A DNA stretch of 64,000 bases from Roseburia porci (GCF_009695765.1 NZ_VUNI01000010.1:30144-94143), one strand, 5' to 3'; shown: positions 37,183-47,880, counted from the first letter of the stretch. Notes: generated by a model not told the origin, from the letters alone. Made by a program: numbers and translations.

Positions 37183-38061
37183 ATGGAAAATACAGAAAGA
37201 TACCAGTTAAACAAACAGCTCGCACAGATGTTAAAAGGCGGTGTCATCATGGATGTTACCACTCCGGAACAGGCCAAAATCGCAGAAGCAGCCGGTGCCT
37301 GTGCTGTTATGGCTCTTGAACGCATCCCTGCAGATATCCGTGCCGCCGGTGGTGTATCAAGAATGAGCGATCCAAAAATGATCCGTGGAATTCAGGATGC
37401 TGTATCCATCCCGGTCATGGCCAAATGCCGAATCGGTCACTTCGTTGAAGCGCAGATCCTTGAGAGCATCGAGATCGACTATATCGATGAAAGTGAAGTA
37501 TTATCTCCAGCCGATGATGTATACCATATCAACAAACGAAACTTTAAAGTTCCTTTCGTCTGTGGTGCCAAAGATCTTGGCGAAGCACTCCGCAGAATCA
37601 ACGAAGGGGCTTCGATGATCCGTACCAAAGGAGAACCTGGAACCGGAGATATTATCCAGGCAGTCCGCCATATGCGAAAAATGAACAGCGAAATCGCACG
37701 TCTTACAAGCATGCGCGAAGATGAATTATTTGAGGCAGCCAAACAGCTTCAGGTTCCTTATGAGCTTGTTTCATATGTTCACTCCAACGGGCGTCTCCCG
37801 GTTGTAAACTTTGCTGCCGGCGGTGTTGCTACCCCTGCTGATGCCGCACTGATGATGCAGCTTGGTGCCGAAGGTGTCTTTGTAGGCTCCGGTATCTTCA
37901 AATCCGGAAACCCGGAAAAACGTGCAAATGCCATCGTAAAATCCGTAACCAACTATACCGATGCCGATATGATTGCAAAATTATCCGAAGATCTCGGCGA
38001 AGCTATGGTTGGAATCAATGAGCAGGAAATCTCTCTGATCATGGCAGAAAGGGGCATCTAA
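37183..38061 (+). CDS. pdxS: Pyridoxal 5'-phosphate synthase subunit PdxS
   Basis: A 292-residue TIM barrel that builds PLP from ribose 5-phosphate, glyceraldehyde 3-phosphate and ammonia. Start at 37183 behind AAAGGAGG; longer in-frame starts lack a binding site. Marks: [36 protein letters not shown], the lysines in MAKCRIGHF and [12 protein letters not shown], and [18 protein letters not shown]. The pdxT start overlaps its stop by one base (TAATG). Divergent from pdxR. Confidence 0.98.
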   Translation: MENTERYQLNKQLAQMLKGGVIMDVTTPEQAKIAEAAGACAVMALERIPADIRAAGGVSRMSDPKMIRGIQDAVSIPVMAKCRIGHFVEAQILESIEIDYIDESEVLSPADDVYHINKRNFKVPFVCGAKDLGEALRRINEGASMIRTKGEPGTGDIIQAVRHMRKMNSEIARLTSMREDELFEAAKQLQVPYELVSYVHSNGRLPVVNFAAGGVATPADAALMMQLGAEGVFVGSGIFKSGNPEKRANAIVKSVTNYTDADMIAKLSEDLGEAMVGINEQEISLIMAERGI

Positions 38062-38636
38062 TGCGAATTGGAATTCTTGCGGTACAAGGGGCTTTTGCCG
38101 AACATGAAAAAGTTTTGGAACAGTTAAATATTCCATACATTGAACTTCGCAAAGCAGAAGATCTGGATACTCCCTATGACGGGCTGATCTTTCCCGGTGG
38201 CGAAAGCACGGTTCAGGGCAAATTATTAAAAGAACTGGGTATGTTTGATAAGATCCATGCACAGCTTTTAGATGGTATGCCGGTTCTTGCGACCTGTGCC
38301 GGCATGATTCTTCTTGCCTCTTCGCTCGACAACGACACACACCATTACTTTGGAACACTTCCGATCTCTGTAAAACGTAACGCCTACGGACGGCAGCTTG
38401 GAAGCTTTCATACGATATCCGAATGCAAAGGACTCGGTGATATTCCAATGACATTCATCCGTGCCCCATATGTTTCATCCGTTGATGATTCCGTCGATGT
38501 ACTTTCTGTTGTCGATTCCCATATTGTTGCCGTACAATATGAGAATCAGCTGGCAATGTCCTTCCATCCGGAACTGGATGATGACCTTCGCATTCACCAG
38601 AGATTTCTTGAACTTGTACAAAATCATGCATCCTGA
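38061..38636 (+). CDS. pdxT: Pyridoxal 5'-phosphate synthase glutaminase PdxT
   Basis: A 191-residue class I glutaminase that supplies ammonia to PdxS. It has GVLAVQGAF-like N-terminus (GILAVQGAFAEH), FPGGEST, the nucleophile cysteine in VLATCAGMILLA, and the His/Glu pair in SFHPELDDD. Translationally coupled to pdxS by the one-base overlap and followed by a terminator. Confidence 0.97.
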   Translation: MRIGILAVQGAFAEHEKVLEQLNIPYIELRKAEDLDTPYDGLIFPGGESTVQGKLLKELGMFDKIHAQLLDGMPVLATCAGMILLASSLDNDTHHYFGTLPISVKRNAYGRQLGSFHTISECKGLGDIPMTFIRAPYVSSVDDSVDVLSVVDSHIVAVQYENQLAMSFHPELDDDLRIHQRFLELVQNHAS

Positions 38637-38663
38637 ATGCTTTAAACGGTCTGATACAACGCC

Positions 38664-38699
38664 AAAACCCCGACAGCCATTTTGACTGCCGGGGTTTTT
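38664..38699. terminator. Terminator between pdxT and the mannanase gene
   Basis: AAAACCCCGACAG pairs with CTGCCGGGGTTTT (one mismatch) around a 10-nt loop. A residues on one side and T residues on the other make it usable by pdxT (plus) and by the mannanase gene (minus, stop at 38712). Confidence 0.88.
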
Positions 38700-38711
38700 A
38701 TATTTTCCGGA

Positions 38712-41700
38712 TTAATTATTATTTTCCGTTTCTCCTTTTTTCCGTCTGGTACAGCTGATTGCTGCCATGCCTGCGATTCCGCAGAAACACCAGAAGCTGA
38801 TTGGAGCATGATCTCCTGTATCCGGAGTTGTCTTTGCCTTCTGATCGGTAATTCCAGCCGGAAGTTTTGTATCTGTCACAATATAGTCCGAACAATGTGT
38901 CATGGAAAAAGTCACCTGTCCGCCTTCAATTGTAGATGCATCCACATATTCAAAATATCCTTTTTCTGCATTGTAATAATATAAATACAATGTTGCATGA
39001 TCTGCAAATCCTGCCTCTGCAAGAGAAAGTGTCACCTTCGCTGTTCCTGGAAGCGCTCCGTTATGCGCAAAGGAAACCGTGATATATTTCATTTTATCCG
39101 GGAGTGATGCCTTCTTTAACAGGTCTTTTACTCCCTTTATTTCCACGCCTGTCTTTACCATTGGATTAAAATCCATTTCTGTATCAATTCTGTCAAATGC
39201 CCATCTGACTGATATGCCGGCTTTTGATTCTAAAATCAACCGGATTCCTTTTTCCTTTGCTTTTACTAAAACAGCACGGGATACGACTTCCCCGTCTGGA
39301 ACTGTTTTCGTTACCACATCCCCGGAAGCGGCTGCCTCGATATCTGCAAGCAGCTGTTTTTCAAAACTTACCGTTTCCTCTCCAGGTCCTGCAGTCTCAG
39401 AAGATGTACTTTCTGCTCCCTTACTCTCTCCTGTTCCCGGTGTTTTTCCAGATTCTGGTGTCGGTGTTGGTGCCGGGTCTGGAGTCGGAACTGGATCTGG
39501 CTTCGGTGTTGGATCTGGCGTTGGTGTCGGATCCGGTGTAGTTTCTGTAATCGCCGGAGTTCCGATTGCATTGTCCGTAAGAATCAGCTGATCCTCATTT
39601 TTCATAGCAATCTGTTCATCCGTAATCGTTACAGCACGGATTGCATCAAAATAGATCGTAGAATCAATGTTCACACCTGTTCCGGCCGGATAGGAATTAC
39701 ACCAGATCGCGAACTTGGTAATATTCGATGTATCTAACGTACCACCCTGTTTTCCTTTAAATGCACTGAATGGAACTGTTACAAACTGTGCTTTTGTGCC
39801 TTTCACAAAGTTTGTGAGGTAAACTTCAAATTCTTCGCCGGAGCCATCCGTTAACTGTACAACAAGCTTCTGTCCATTTCCGTCCGGCTGCACCCACATC
39901 TGAAGTGCATTATAAGCAGAGAAATCATGATTGGACAATTCGGTTTTAATTCGTCCTGTCCATACTTCTTTTCCATCTGTTTTTAATTTGTAATGGAATG
40001 CGCCTCCATATGTGCCATTTACTTTATGGTCAGCATCCAATGTAAAGGAAGATTCACATCCAGCTGCTGAATTCGCAGTATAACCTGCATCTAAAAGTCC
40101 GTCACTTCCAGAATAATAGTCAAAGTCCTCTACGACATTTTTAGGTGCTTTTTCTTTTTCTTTTCCCAGACTGATATTTTCAACTGTCGATAAAATCTGA
40201 CCATCCGCCTTCAAAGAAATCTGTGCAACATCCGTCTTTCCAACACGCTCCATATCCGCGGTTGTAAGCTTTGCCGTGTAAAGTTTTGAAACACTATTTT
40301 CGCTATCCTGTGAGGCTGCTTCCAGCTCGATCTGTTTTCCTGTTGCGGTATCACGGATCACAAAGCTTACCTTGGAAGCATTTTTCACATTTGCCGATAA
40401 AACAGTATCTGTTAAAAGTGTGTCCAGATCAAACGGAGCTGTCATATAGCCGTATACATTGGTAAAATTATGAACCGTTACCTGATCTGCCAGCGTCTTC
40501 ACATTCTGATAAAAATTCGTTCCATCTCCAAATACAGAAGTAGAATCATTATAATAGCTGATAAAATCATTGATCATTTCCTGACCATATTCGGAATTGT
40601 ATTTATATGGCACATAGAAATTGGTATCTCCAAAGTTTGCCCATACCAGATAATATGGCATGTGATTCTCTTTTGCAATATTGCTGACACTCTGATACCA
40701 GTTCGATCCGGACTTACCAGATGCGACCGGATTACCTTTTACAAGAAGTCCCTCATTATCGGAGCCGTTTGCTTTCATTACACGAACTCCGCACTCGGAG
40801 ATTGCTGCAATCTTATTTCTTTTCTCTGCAATGGAAGAAACAACTTTACAGGTTTCATTCAGATGTGTGAAATAAGAATCATCCGGTTCTGCAGGGTAAC
40901 TATTGTAATCATCATAATAATCAAATGCCAGAATATCGACATACTCATCTCCCGGATATCTGGTCAGATATTCATCTTTTGAGGTAAGCGGACCATTTGG
41001 CGAATATACATAAAGCATATTGTGCACGCCTTTTGCTTCCAGATAATCTCTGGTATAACGGTACAGACTCTTATAGCTTTCTACAGAGTTCGAAGATCCC
41101 CACCAGAACCAGGAACCGGTATTCTCATGAAGCGGACGGAAGATAACCGGGATACCGTCCTCTCCCAGCTGGTTGGCATAGTCTGCAATAATATCCAGAT
41201 ATGCATTAAACACCTCATTGTACTCTCCGCCTGTGAGAATCTTTTTCACACTGTCGTTACTGAGATCTTTTGCCTCAGCAAAGTCACATTCATGGAAGTC
41301 ATAAGAGCCATCCGAATTCTTTTTGATCTTATCACTTGTAAAATTCGGCATATGTGTGGACAATGTGATCAATGCACCATTCTCTGCAGCTTTCTTACTG
41401 TATGCAACTGATTTTTCCAGTGCATCCGCAGAACTTGTTCCTCCGGCTTCAGAACCTGCAAGTGCAAGCGTATCAATTCCAAATACACCACTGACAGAAC
41501 CGGTTATGTCATATACATCCCCAAGCTCTGCCGAAGGATTGACCGATTTGGAAACATCATTCTGATGTCCGAACAGAACCTGTCCGCTTGCGGAAAGCCC
41601 ATTCAGATAAGAAGCAAGTGCCTTTGCACTGTCATCCGCATTCTCATCTGCAATGGTTACCGTTTTTGCTGCCTTTGTGATGTCTGCCTGGGTTCCATCC

Positions 41701-42842
41701 GGATTTACAGATTCTGTTATTTTTACATAATCAGCAGTCTCATCCATCTGTGATAAAGTCAGATTATCCAGATACACATCACCTTTAAAATTGCTGTTTG
41801 ACCCGATAATTCCGATTGCCAGCTCCTTTAATGGTGCTTTCGATGGCGAAAATCCCATGGTTACCGTCACTTTCTGATAACCATTTGAAAGCTTCTCAGC
41901 ATTTGAAGTATCAATTTCTGTATCCTTATTAATAATCCCATCGGAAAAGAACTTCAGCTTACTGATGTTCGATCCGCTTTCCGGATAGATCAGATCAATG
42001 CTGACCTGATTATACTGGGAAACATCCACGCCTGCATCAGGTGCAGTATATTTTACCTTTGCCTCGCTCCATCCTTCTGAACTGTTTGCAGTGTAATCAA
42101 GATTTACCTTTAACTGCTTATTTTCTGCATCATACAAAAGATCCGGCTGCGCATTGGCATCTCCACCATGCCAATACTGATACCCGGTCTCGCCCGACCA
42201 GTTATTCATCTGTGCCTCTTCTTCAAAATCAGAAAGCACAGTTGGCTCTTTTTCTTCGAGTTCCGGTGTGTCCTTCTCAACGTTCTCCACAGACACATTG
42301 TCAAATGTCAGTGTGCCCTTAAATCCAACACCCACGATCTCATAATCAATCTCCATGAGCTGATCCGGGGTCTTGTCTTTAAATTCTACTTCTGTATCTG
42401 CATAGTATTTTCCATCTTCACCCTTCTGGAATGCATTTCTGTCGAGATAAGGCCATGAATCGCCTGTTGTATACGTCCAGTCACTTCCAAGCTTTACAAC
42501 ACCCTGAAGCTTTATATGATTTCCATCTTGGGCAAGTGTCTGGTACGCAGTTTCATCGATCGATACCCTTCCCTTCAGCTTAAAATCTGCCAAAACGGAT
42601 ACATTCTGACCATTTGTATAGTCATATGTAAATGATGCTTTCCCATTCGCCCAGTCTTCTTCTGACAGCGCAGAGAAATCAATCTCATCTGTTTGTTTTG
42701 CCGCACTGCTCTCATAAATCGTGTTCTGTTCTGCAGCCATTACCGTTTCCTGTGTAAACGGTAATCCTCCCGGCGGTGTCAGCGATCCCATCATCGCAGC
42801 CGCCATAACGATTGCTACAATCTGTTTATTAATCCTTCTCAT
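38712..42842 (-). CDS. Cell-surface GH26 endo-beta-mannanase with flanking binding modules
   Basis: A 1376-residue exported enzyme that should cut beta-1,4-mannan. The signal peptide covers about 1-37. Two beta-rich modules follow; the second (about 201-366, ending GDVYLDNLTLSQ) looks like CBM27. The GH26 domain spans about 390-780, with acid/base E573 in RPLHENTGSWFWWG and nucleophile E683 in AISECGVR. Next come an Ig-like stretch (800-895), a CBM23-like module (902-1072), a P/T/D-repeat linker (1101-1135) and a C-terminal domain. The tail has TPDTGD, a hydrophobic helix and RRKK, a variant sortase signal. CBM27-GH26-CBM23 order resembles mannanases of Roseburia. It lies beside a chemoreceptor and a c-di-GMP enzyme. 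Confidence 0.92.
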   Translation of the reverse strand: MRRINKQIVAIVMAAAMMGSLTPPGGLPFTQETVMAAEQNTIYESSAAKQTDEIDFSALSEEDWANGKASFTYDYTNGQNVSVLADFKLKGRVSIDETAYQTLAQDGNHIKLQGVVKLGSDWTYTTGDSWPYLDRNAFQKGEDGKYYADTEVEFKDKTPDQLMEIDYEIVGVGFKGTLTFDNVSVENVEKDTPELEEKEPTVLSDFEEEAQMNNWSGETGYQYWHGGDANAQPDLLYDAENKQLKVNLDYTANSSEGWSEAKVKYTAPDAGVDVSQYNQVSIDLIYPESGSNISKLKFFSDGIINKDTEIDTSNAEKLSNGYQKVTVTMGFSPSKAPLKELAIGIIGSNSNFKGDVYLDNLTLSQMDETADYVKITESVNPDGTQADITKAAKTVTIADENADDSAKALASYLNGLSASGQVLFGHQNDVSKSVNPSAELGDVYDITGSVSGVFGIDTLALAGSEAGGTSSADALEKSVAYSKKAAENGALITLSTHMPNFTSDKIKKNSDGSYDFHECDFAEAKDLSNDSVKKILTGGEYNEVFNAYLDIIADYANQLGEDGIPVIFRPLHENTGSWFWWGSSNSVESYKSLYRYTRDYLEAKGVHNMLYVYSPNGPLTSKDEYLTRYPGDEYVDILAFDYYDDYNSYPAEPDDSYFTHLNETCKVVSSIAEKRNKIAAISECGVRVMKANGSDNEGLLVKGNPVASGKSGSNWYQSVSNIAKENHMPYYLVWANFGDTNFYVPYKYNSEYGQEMINDFISYYNDSTSVFGDGTNFYQNVKTLADQVTVHNFTNVYGYMTAPFDLDTLLTDTVLSANVKNASKVSFVIRDTATGKQIELEAASQDSENSVSKLYTAKLTTADMERVGKTDVAQISLKADGQILSTVENISLGKEKEKAPKNVVEDFDYYSGSDGLLDAGYTANSAAGCESSFTLDADHKVNGTYGGAFHYKLKTDGKEVWTGRIKTELSNHDFSAYNALQMWVQPDGNGQKLVVQLTDGSGEEFEVYLTNFVKGTKAQFVTVPFSAFKGKQGGTLDTSNITKFAIWCNSYPAGTGVNIDSTIYFDAIRAVTITDEQIAMKNEDQLILTDNAIGTPAITETTPDPTPTPDPTPKPDPVPTPDPAPTPTPESGKTPGTGESKGAESTSSETAGPGEETVSFEKQLLADIEAAASGDVVTKTVPDGEVVSRAVLVKAKEKGIRLILESKAGISVRWAFDRIDTEMDFNPMVKTGVEIKGVKDLLKKASLPDKMKYITVSFAHNGALPGTAKVTLSLAEAGFADHATLYLYYYNAEKGYFEYVDASTIEGGQVTFSMTHCSDYIVTDTKLPAGITDQKAKTTPDTGDHAPISFWCFCGIAGMAAISCTRRKKGETENNN

Positions 42843-42921
42843 TTCCTTTAACCCTTTCTGAATCTCCTCGTATCTTAGTGCCCTCCCCCCTTTCCGACAC
42901 TTTTTTATTCGAGTTAAATTA

Positions 42922-42950
42922 ATTATATTTTCATTGTTTATTTAAGTCAA
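42922..42950 (-). promoter_or_regulatory. Promoter of the mannanase gene
   Basis: Minus-strand TTGACT (42945-42950), 17 bp, TATAAT (42922-42927). The leader of about 75 nt is purine rich (a GGGGGGAGGG run). The rest of the 285-bp interval is AT rich; I see no clear cre or other operator in it. Confidence 0.82.
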
Positions 42951-43071
42951 TTGTACTTTAATTATGTTGTTTATTTTTGTTAATTATTACTTTATTTTAT
43001 AGTTTTTAGTCTGTTTTTTAATCATTTAACTGGAGATTTTTAACAATGTCTTTAGTACTAAAATATAGAGC

Positions 43072-43109
43072 AAAAAAAAGCAGCTGCCTCATATTCATGA
43101 AGCAACTGC
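43072..43109 (-). terminator. Terminator of the chemoreceptor-EAL unit
   Basis: GCAGCTGCCTCAT (43080-43092) and ATGAAGCAACTGC (43097-43109) form a 13-bp stem with two G-U pairs in the minus-strand RNA, followed by eight T. Confidence 0.88.
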
Positions 43110-43127
43110 CCTGTTGTTTGATTTCTT

Positions 43128-45224
43128 TTATGCAAGAAGCCGTTCGAATTCTTCCTGTGGAAGTGGTTTCGAGAAATAAAATCCCTGTATAAAATCACAA
43201 CCATAATCTCTTAAGAATTCAATCTGTTCTTCGGTTTCTACTCCTTCCGCAACAACCTTCATTCCAAGCCTGTGCGCCAGTTCAATAATCGAAATCAGGA
43301 TATTATTATTCTTTTTACTTTTTCCAATCTTATGTACAAATCCCATATCCAGTTTAATGATATCGAATTCAAAATCACGTACTGTGCTGAAGGAAGAAAG
43401 TCCGCTGCCGAAATCATCCACCAGCATTTTCACACCATACTTTCGTAACTCCGTCAGAAATTTATTACCGGTTTCATTGATTTCCGCATATGCAGACTCT
43501 GTGATCTCATAACGGAAATTCTCTTTCGGAAGCTTTGATGTTTTTACATCATGGCGTATTTTATCCATGATGTTGTTATCCATAAGATCCATTCTGGAAA
43601 GGTTCACGGCAACCGGAACAATCCGTTTTCCCTCATGAAAACGTTTCTCCATAAATTCATGTACACGGCTGTTCACCAGCGTATCCAGTTTGGTTATATG
43701 GCCACTGTCCTCTAATGCCGGAATGAAATGCTTCGGAAGAACTACCTCGTCGTCTTTGGATATCCATCTGACAAGTGCCTCTGCAGAAACGATCTTTCTT
43801 GTCCAGACATCAAAAATCGGCTGGTAATATACGTGAAATTCATCATTTCTCAATGCATTTTCCAACTGTATCAATGCTATACTGCGCTGCTCATACTCTT
43901 TTCGCATATCGCCGTTAAATACAGCATATGGCTGGACATACTGATTGGCAATATATGTTTTTGCAAGCTTTGCACGGTCACACATATCTGACACGCTGAG
44001 ACTGCAGTTCTCCGGAATATAATAAATACCACATCTTGCATAGATATCAATTCTCATATCATTGCGGTACAGAATTCCATGAAGGACTTCCGGGAGTCTG
44101 TCCAGTTCTACATTGTCAGCTTCTGTAAGTAGTGTAAAATGATCCGCCTCTACACGTCCGACCACCAGAGGCTTTAAATAACACGTCTGCAACGCATTCA
44201 TTGCATCACACAGTACGTCATCTCCCACTTCATATCCAAACAGATCATTAATTGCTTTAAAACGCTGAATATTAAAATATAGGATTGCAAACCTCTTATC
44301 CGGATTGTTTTCAATAATCGCTTCTGCCTTCTGTGAAAATCCAGCCCGGTTTAATGCACCTGTAAGCGCATCTGTTTCCGACGCTTTCGTCATATCATCA
44401 ACAACAAATAAAAGCAGTCTCCGCTTTTCATCAAACCAGTAATAAGTGTATCGCTCCACTTCATGGGCGGTATTGTGTACGGTAAACGAAAATTCGCCTG
44501 TCATTGACATATTGTCACTCAGATAATCCAACGATGTACAGCGTGCAAACTGTTCCCGGTCTTTTTCGAAAATACGCTGTCTGCACATTTCCTGTACAGA
44601 TTCATTATAAGAAAGCACGGAGTCATCCGCCAGTTCCATTTCATCAAAATGATTGGATCTCATATATAAAATCTGTTGATCGAGTTCAATCAACCCCAAA
44701 GCTTTATAATCTGCCTGATAAAGAATATCCCGAATCTGCTCATCAACGTATTTGCGTGTATAATCTTCCCATGTTGCACATGCCTCAATATGACCGTTGG
44801 CAGGATTCTGGAACATATTTACATTCACGCGGTAACAACAGATACGGTTTCCTTTTTGAAAACGATGCTTTGTTCGCAGCTGCGGTTTTCCTTCCTGAAA
44901 CGTCTGAATCAGATTGGTACGGGAAAATTCTCTGTTAAATTCATCCCTGCTTTCCTGATCAGGAATATAAGGATAGATATTTGCTTCCAGCCAACGATAA
45001 ACTTCCTGTTCTGAAGTCTCAATGGTATTCCGCTCATATCCATCCCACAGAATCCGGATCAGCTGGTCCTGCGTTACATCAATATAAAGCGCACCAACCT
45101 GATCGGATCCTCCTGACATCAAAAAGTCTGTTCTTGCCTGATAGGTCTTCTCTGAATTCCACTGATTGTGAACAACGGAACTGCTATTGTTCTTTTTCTG
45201 ACTATTCGTACCCGTCTGATTCAT
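43128..45224 (-). CDS. EAL c-di-GMP phosphodiesterase with degenerate GGDEF domain
   Basis: A 698-residue cytosolic protein. Residues 30-270 hold two PAS-like regions. The GGDEF domain spans about 280-420 but its active site reads RVEADHF (358-363) in place of GGDEF, so cyclase activity is unlikely. The EAL domain (440-698) keeps catalytic residues: E482 (EALVRW), N544 (VNLSR), E574 (ITES), D603-D604 (DDFGSG), K625 (KLD) and E660 (EGVE). It should therefore degrade c-di-GMP, promoting motility. It follows the chemoreceptor gene by 34 bp with RBS GGGAG, so both are likely one operon. The GGDEF remnant may bind GTP as an activator, as in some homologues. Confidence 0.92.
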   Translation of the reverse strand: MNQTGTNSQKKNNSSSVVHNQWNSEKTYQARTDFLMSGGSDQVGALYIDVTQDQLIRILWDGYERNTIETSEQEVYRWLEANIYPYIPDQESRDEFNREFSRTNLIQTFQEGKPQLRTKHRFQKGNRICCYRVNVNMFQNPANGHIEACATWEDYTRKYVDEQIRDILYQADYKALGLIELDQQILYMRSNHFDEMELADDSVLSYNESVQEMCRQRIFEKDREQFARCTSLDYLSDNMSMTGEFSFTVHNTAHEVERYTYYWFDEKRRLLLFVVDDMTKASETDALTGALNRAGFSQKAEAIIENNPDKRFAILYFNIQRFKAINDLFGYEVGDDVLCDAMNALQTCYLKPLVVGRVEADHFTLLTEADNVELDRLPEVLHGILYRNDMRIDIYARCGIYYIPENCSLSVSDMCDRAKLAKTYIANQYVQPYAVFNGDMRKEYEQRSIALIQLENALRNDEFHVYYQPIFDVWTRKIVSAEALVRWISKDDEVVLPKHFIPALEDSGHITKLDTLVNSRVHEFMEKRFHEGKRIVPVAVNLSRMDLMDNNIMDKIRHDVKTSKLPKENFRYEITESAYAEINETGNKFLTELRKYGVKMLVDDFGSGLSSFSTVRDFEFDIIKLDMGFVHKIGKSKKNNNILISIIELAHRLGMKVVAEGVETEEQIEFLRDYGCDFIQGFYFSKPLPQEEFERLLA

Positions 45225-45258
45225 ATACTCTTTCTCCCTTCAAGCGTCAGCATCCCAG

Positions 45259-47751
45259 TTATGAAATTCGGAAGAACTTCAGATCTGTTTCAAGCTTCTC
45301 AGCCATCTCTTTTAATTGTGCTGCCTTGTCTGCCAGATTTGTGATTACCTCATTCAATTCCAGCATAGATGCTGTTGTCTGCTCTGTAGAAGCAGCATTT
45401 TCTTCGGAAATCGAAGACAGATTTACGATAATTTCTTCTACCTTATTACGTGCATTATCACAAATCTCGGTACACTCTTTGATTGTTGTTGTCTTCTGAT
45501 CCGACTCTGCAATACCATTCTCAAGAACATCGAATTTTTCCTGGGTTGCAACAAGTTTTTCCTGCTGTTCCTGTACGATCTGAGTTACCTCATCAACGAT
45601 AGAAACCGTACGTTCTGCCTCATTTGTTAATTCTTCGATAATCTCTTTGATAATGTCAGCAGATGAGCTGGACTGTTCTGCCAGCTGCTGGATCTCTGTT
45701 GCAACGACTGCAAATCCTTTTCCTGCTTCTCCTGCTCTTGCAGCCTCAATGCTTGCATTTAAGGATAACAGATTGGTCTTATTGGCAATCGAAGTAATCA
45801 GTTCTGCTGCTTCACGAATCTTCTGAACAGACTCATTTGTTGTATATGTCTGCTGAACCACCTGTGCAAATGCTGTGGAAGTCTTTGCATTGGCATCGCT
45901 TAATTCTTTCATGAAACGTGCAGATTCGCTGCTTACCTGTTTCATTTCTTCTGATGTTTTTCCAAGATCATCAATATTCTCAACAATACTTTGGAATGCT
46001 GTAGCCATTTCCTCAATTTCGCTGGATGCAGTATCGATCTCTTTTGCCTGTGATGTTGCTCCATGCGCGATCTCTTCGACTGACTTTCCGATCTCGCCAG
46101 ATGTCTCATTACTCTGCATTGCCATATGGTCAAGTTCTTCTCCGGACTGGTTTACGGTTGCAGAAATGTCCTGTACACTCCTCATGACATCCGTCAGTTT
46201 ATCAAGAAATCCATTTACGTGAGCTCCAAAAGTAGAAAACTCATCTTTTCCTTTGTCATAAGCTTTTACTGTCAGGTTACCTTCTGTCATCTGAGAAAGT
46301 GTATCTTTAAATCTTCCAATGCTGACATTCATGGATCTGCTTACTGCAAGTGTGATCATAATGATTACGCCCATTCCAAGTACAAGAATGATTGCCATAA
46401 CGACAACCAGCTGTGCTTTTGAAGCATCCGTATTCTTTTCGATACGCTGTCTTAAATCGGATGTGACATCACTTAATGTGCTTGATAATTTGGTATTATC
46501 CTGTTTCAGTGAAACAATCTGATTATCCATATCTGACATTGTCTGATATGCGTCCTGTTTGTCTTTGATCAGTTTCGCAATGTTTGCATTCTGATCACTG
46601 TCTGTAACGTAAATGTCCAGATTATCAGTAATGTCCTTAAACATTCCTGAAATTTTATCACTCTCATCCGCAATGTCTTTGCCCTCTACAACAAGACGAC
46701 AGTATGCTGCAAATTCTGTATTCAGATCGGATAATGCCTGTGCAAAATCAAACTTCTCAGAAAATGCACATGCCATCTGGAAATCAGTTGGGGCAGATGA
46801 AGCATAAAGATCATAGGTTACGCTGTCATAGTCCTGCATTTCCACATCTTCCATTGGGAATTTCAGTGCGATTTCTTCCCATTTTGCATTGGCTGCTGTA
46901 AAAGTACCATCCAGGCAGACACTGTCTTTTCCATCATACTGCACAAGACTGAGACCATTTAATGCCTCGCCATAAGAACCGGAAAGATCTGCCTCTGTAA
47001 ATTTTGTCAGATCAATGCTCAGGTCCTGATCTCCCTTATGGAATACGATATTATTGACATAAATCTTGTCATTGTACTCTACGCCTGTTCCACCAACTCT
47101 CACATAGAAGTACAATCTTTTTCCTTCTTTTGGAATGGCTGTATTATAGGTATTTTTCAGCATAGCGCTGTCTCCCACCTGTACATTCTGTGCACCATCC
47201 CCGATGTTTACCCATCCTCCATCGATCCAGGACTTATCATCTTTCACATCTGCAAATGCAGAACTCAGTTCTTCATCACCTGCAAGGAATTTCTGGTATT
47301 TTCCTGCGTCTTCCGTAAATCCTCTCTGTTTGCTCAGGTCAAGGATCTGTGAGTAATTATCCTTTGTCTGACCCAGAGAATCTTCCATCTCGGAAATATC
47401 CTTTGACCAGGAAAGACCGGCCTTTTTCTTTGCTGTCTGTGCATCGCTCTCCATGTCTCCAAGATTGGCAACGATCTTGTCCAGATAATCTGTATCCAGG
47501 TAATAGCAATATGATGTATCCAGTGCCTGATTCTCATTCTGTGACAGGTTCACCTGATTGATTTCCTTTAAAATATCGTTATTCCGGCTTGTCTTATTCA
47601 AAGCGGTAATTCCGGATACTCCAAGAATAAGTGCTGTTGCAACGGCAACTGTACTAATCAGAATGATTTTGCCTCTAATCCCTCCAAAAGCGGCAAAATT
47701 GAGTTTATTGGTGGTTTGAGTTTTTAGTTTCTTTTTCTCTTTCTTTCCCAC
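45259..47751 (-). CDS. Methyl-accepting chemotaxis protein with beta-rich sensor insert
   Basis: An 830-residue chemoreceptor. Membrane helices at about 27-50 and 448-468 enclose a 395-residue outer region. That region has long helices (55-165 and 335-440) and between them a beta-rich insert (about 170-335). The insert includes [13 protein letters not shown] and [30 protein letters not shown] segments, reminiscent of carbohydrate-binding jelly rolls and of the mannanase's own CBM27-like module. A HAMP domain (470-522) and the signalling domain follow, with the hairpin tip around [21 protein letters not shown]. Start is GTG at 47751 with AAAGGG upstream. First in a unit with the EAL protein. 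Confidence 0.93.
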   Translation of the reverse strand: MGKKEKKKLKTQTTNKLNFAAFGGIRGKIILISTVAVATALILGVSGITALNKTSRNNDILKEINQVNLSQNENQALDTSYCYYLDTDYLDKIVANLGDMESDAQTAKKKAGLSWSKDISEMEDSLGQTKDNYSQILDLSKQRGFTEDAGKYQKFLAGDEELSSAFADVKDDKSWIDGGWVNIGDGAQNVQVGDSAMLKNTYNTAIPKEGKRLYFYVRVGGTGVEYNDKIYVNNIVFHKGDQDLSIDLTKFTEADLSGSYGEALNGLSLVQYDGKDSVCLDGTFTAANAKWEEIALKFPMEDVEMQDYDSVTYDLYASSAPTDFQMACAFSEKFDFAQALSDLNTEFAAYCRLVVEGKDIADESDKISGMFKDITDNLDIYVTDSDQNANIAKLIKDKQDAYQTMSDMDNQIVSLKQDNTKLSSTLSDVTSDLRQRIEKNTDASKAQLVVVMAIILVLGMGVIIMITLAVSRSMNVSIGRFKDTLSQMTEGNLTVKAYDKGKDEFSTFGAHVNGFLDKLTDVMRSVQDISATVNQSGEELDHMAMQSNETSGEIGKSVEEIAHGATSQAKEIDTASSEIEEMATAFQSIVENIDDLGKTSEEMKQVSSESARFMKELSDANAKTSTAFAQVVQQTYTTNESVQKIREAAELITSIANKTNLLSLNASIEAARAGEAGKGFAVVATEIQQLAEQSSSSADIIKEIIEELTNEAERTVSIVDEVTQIVQEQQEKLVATQEKFDVLENGIAESDQKTTTIKECTEICDNARNKVEEIIVNLSSISEENAASTEQTTASMLELNEVITNLADKAAQLKEMAEKLETDLKFFRIS

Positions 47752-47798
47752 AAATATTTCCCTTTCTTTCTCTATATATTATTCATTTTCATAGTTCT

Positions 47799-47824
47799 AT
47801 TTTAGCACTTTATCCCTAGTTTTA
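47799..47824 (-). promoter_or_regulatory. Possible sigma-D (flagellar) promoter of the chemoreceptor
   Basis: Minus-strand TAAA (47821-47824), 14 bp, GCTAAAAT (47799-47806), a partial match to the sigma-28/SigD consensus TAAA-N15-GCCGATAT. No good sigma-A pair is seen in the gap. Weak by sequence alone. Confidence 0.35.
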
Positions 47825-47880
47825 CCAGTCTTTCCTTCATTTTGTAAATAATTTGTAAAATAAAAGCGGAATATGTAATG

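Noticed and set aside
39450..39545. Tandem GGTGTTGGATCTGG-like repeats that could suggest a CRISPR or minisatellite
   Set aside because: They encode the P-T-D linker of the mannanase; no spacers.
39079..39591. Long open frame on the plus strand opposite the mannanase gene
   Set aside because: It mirrors the repeat-rich linker and codon bias of the mannanase; no ribosome-binding site or recognisable protein.
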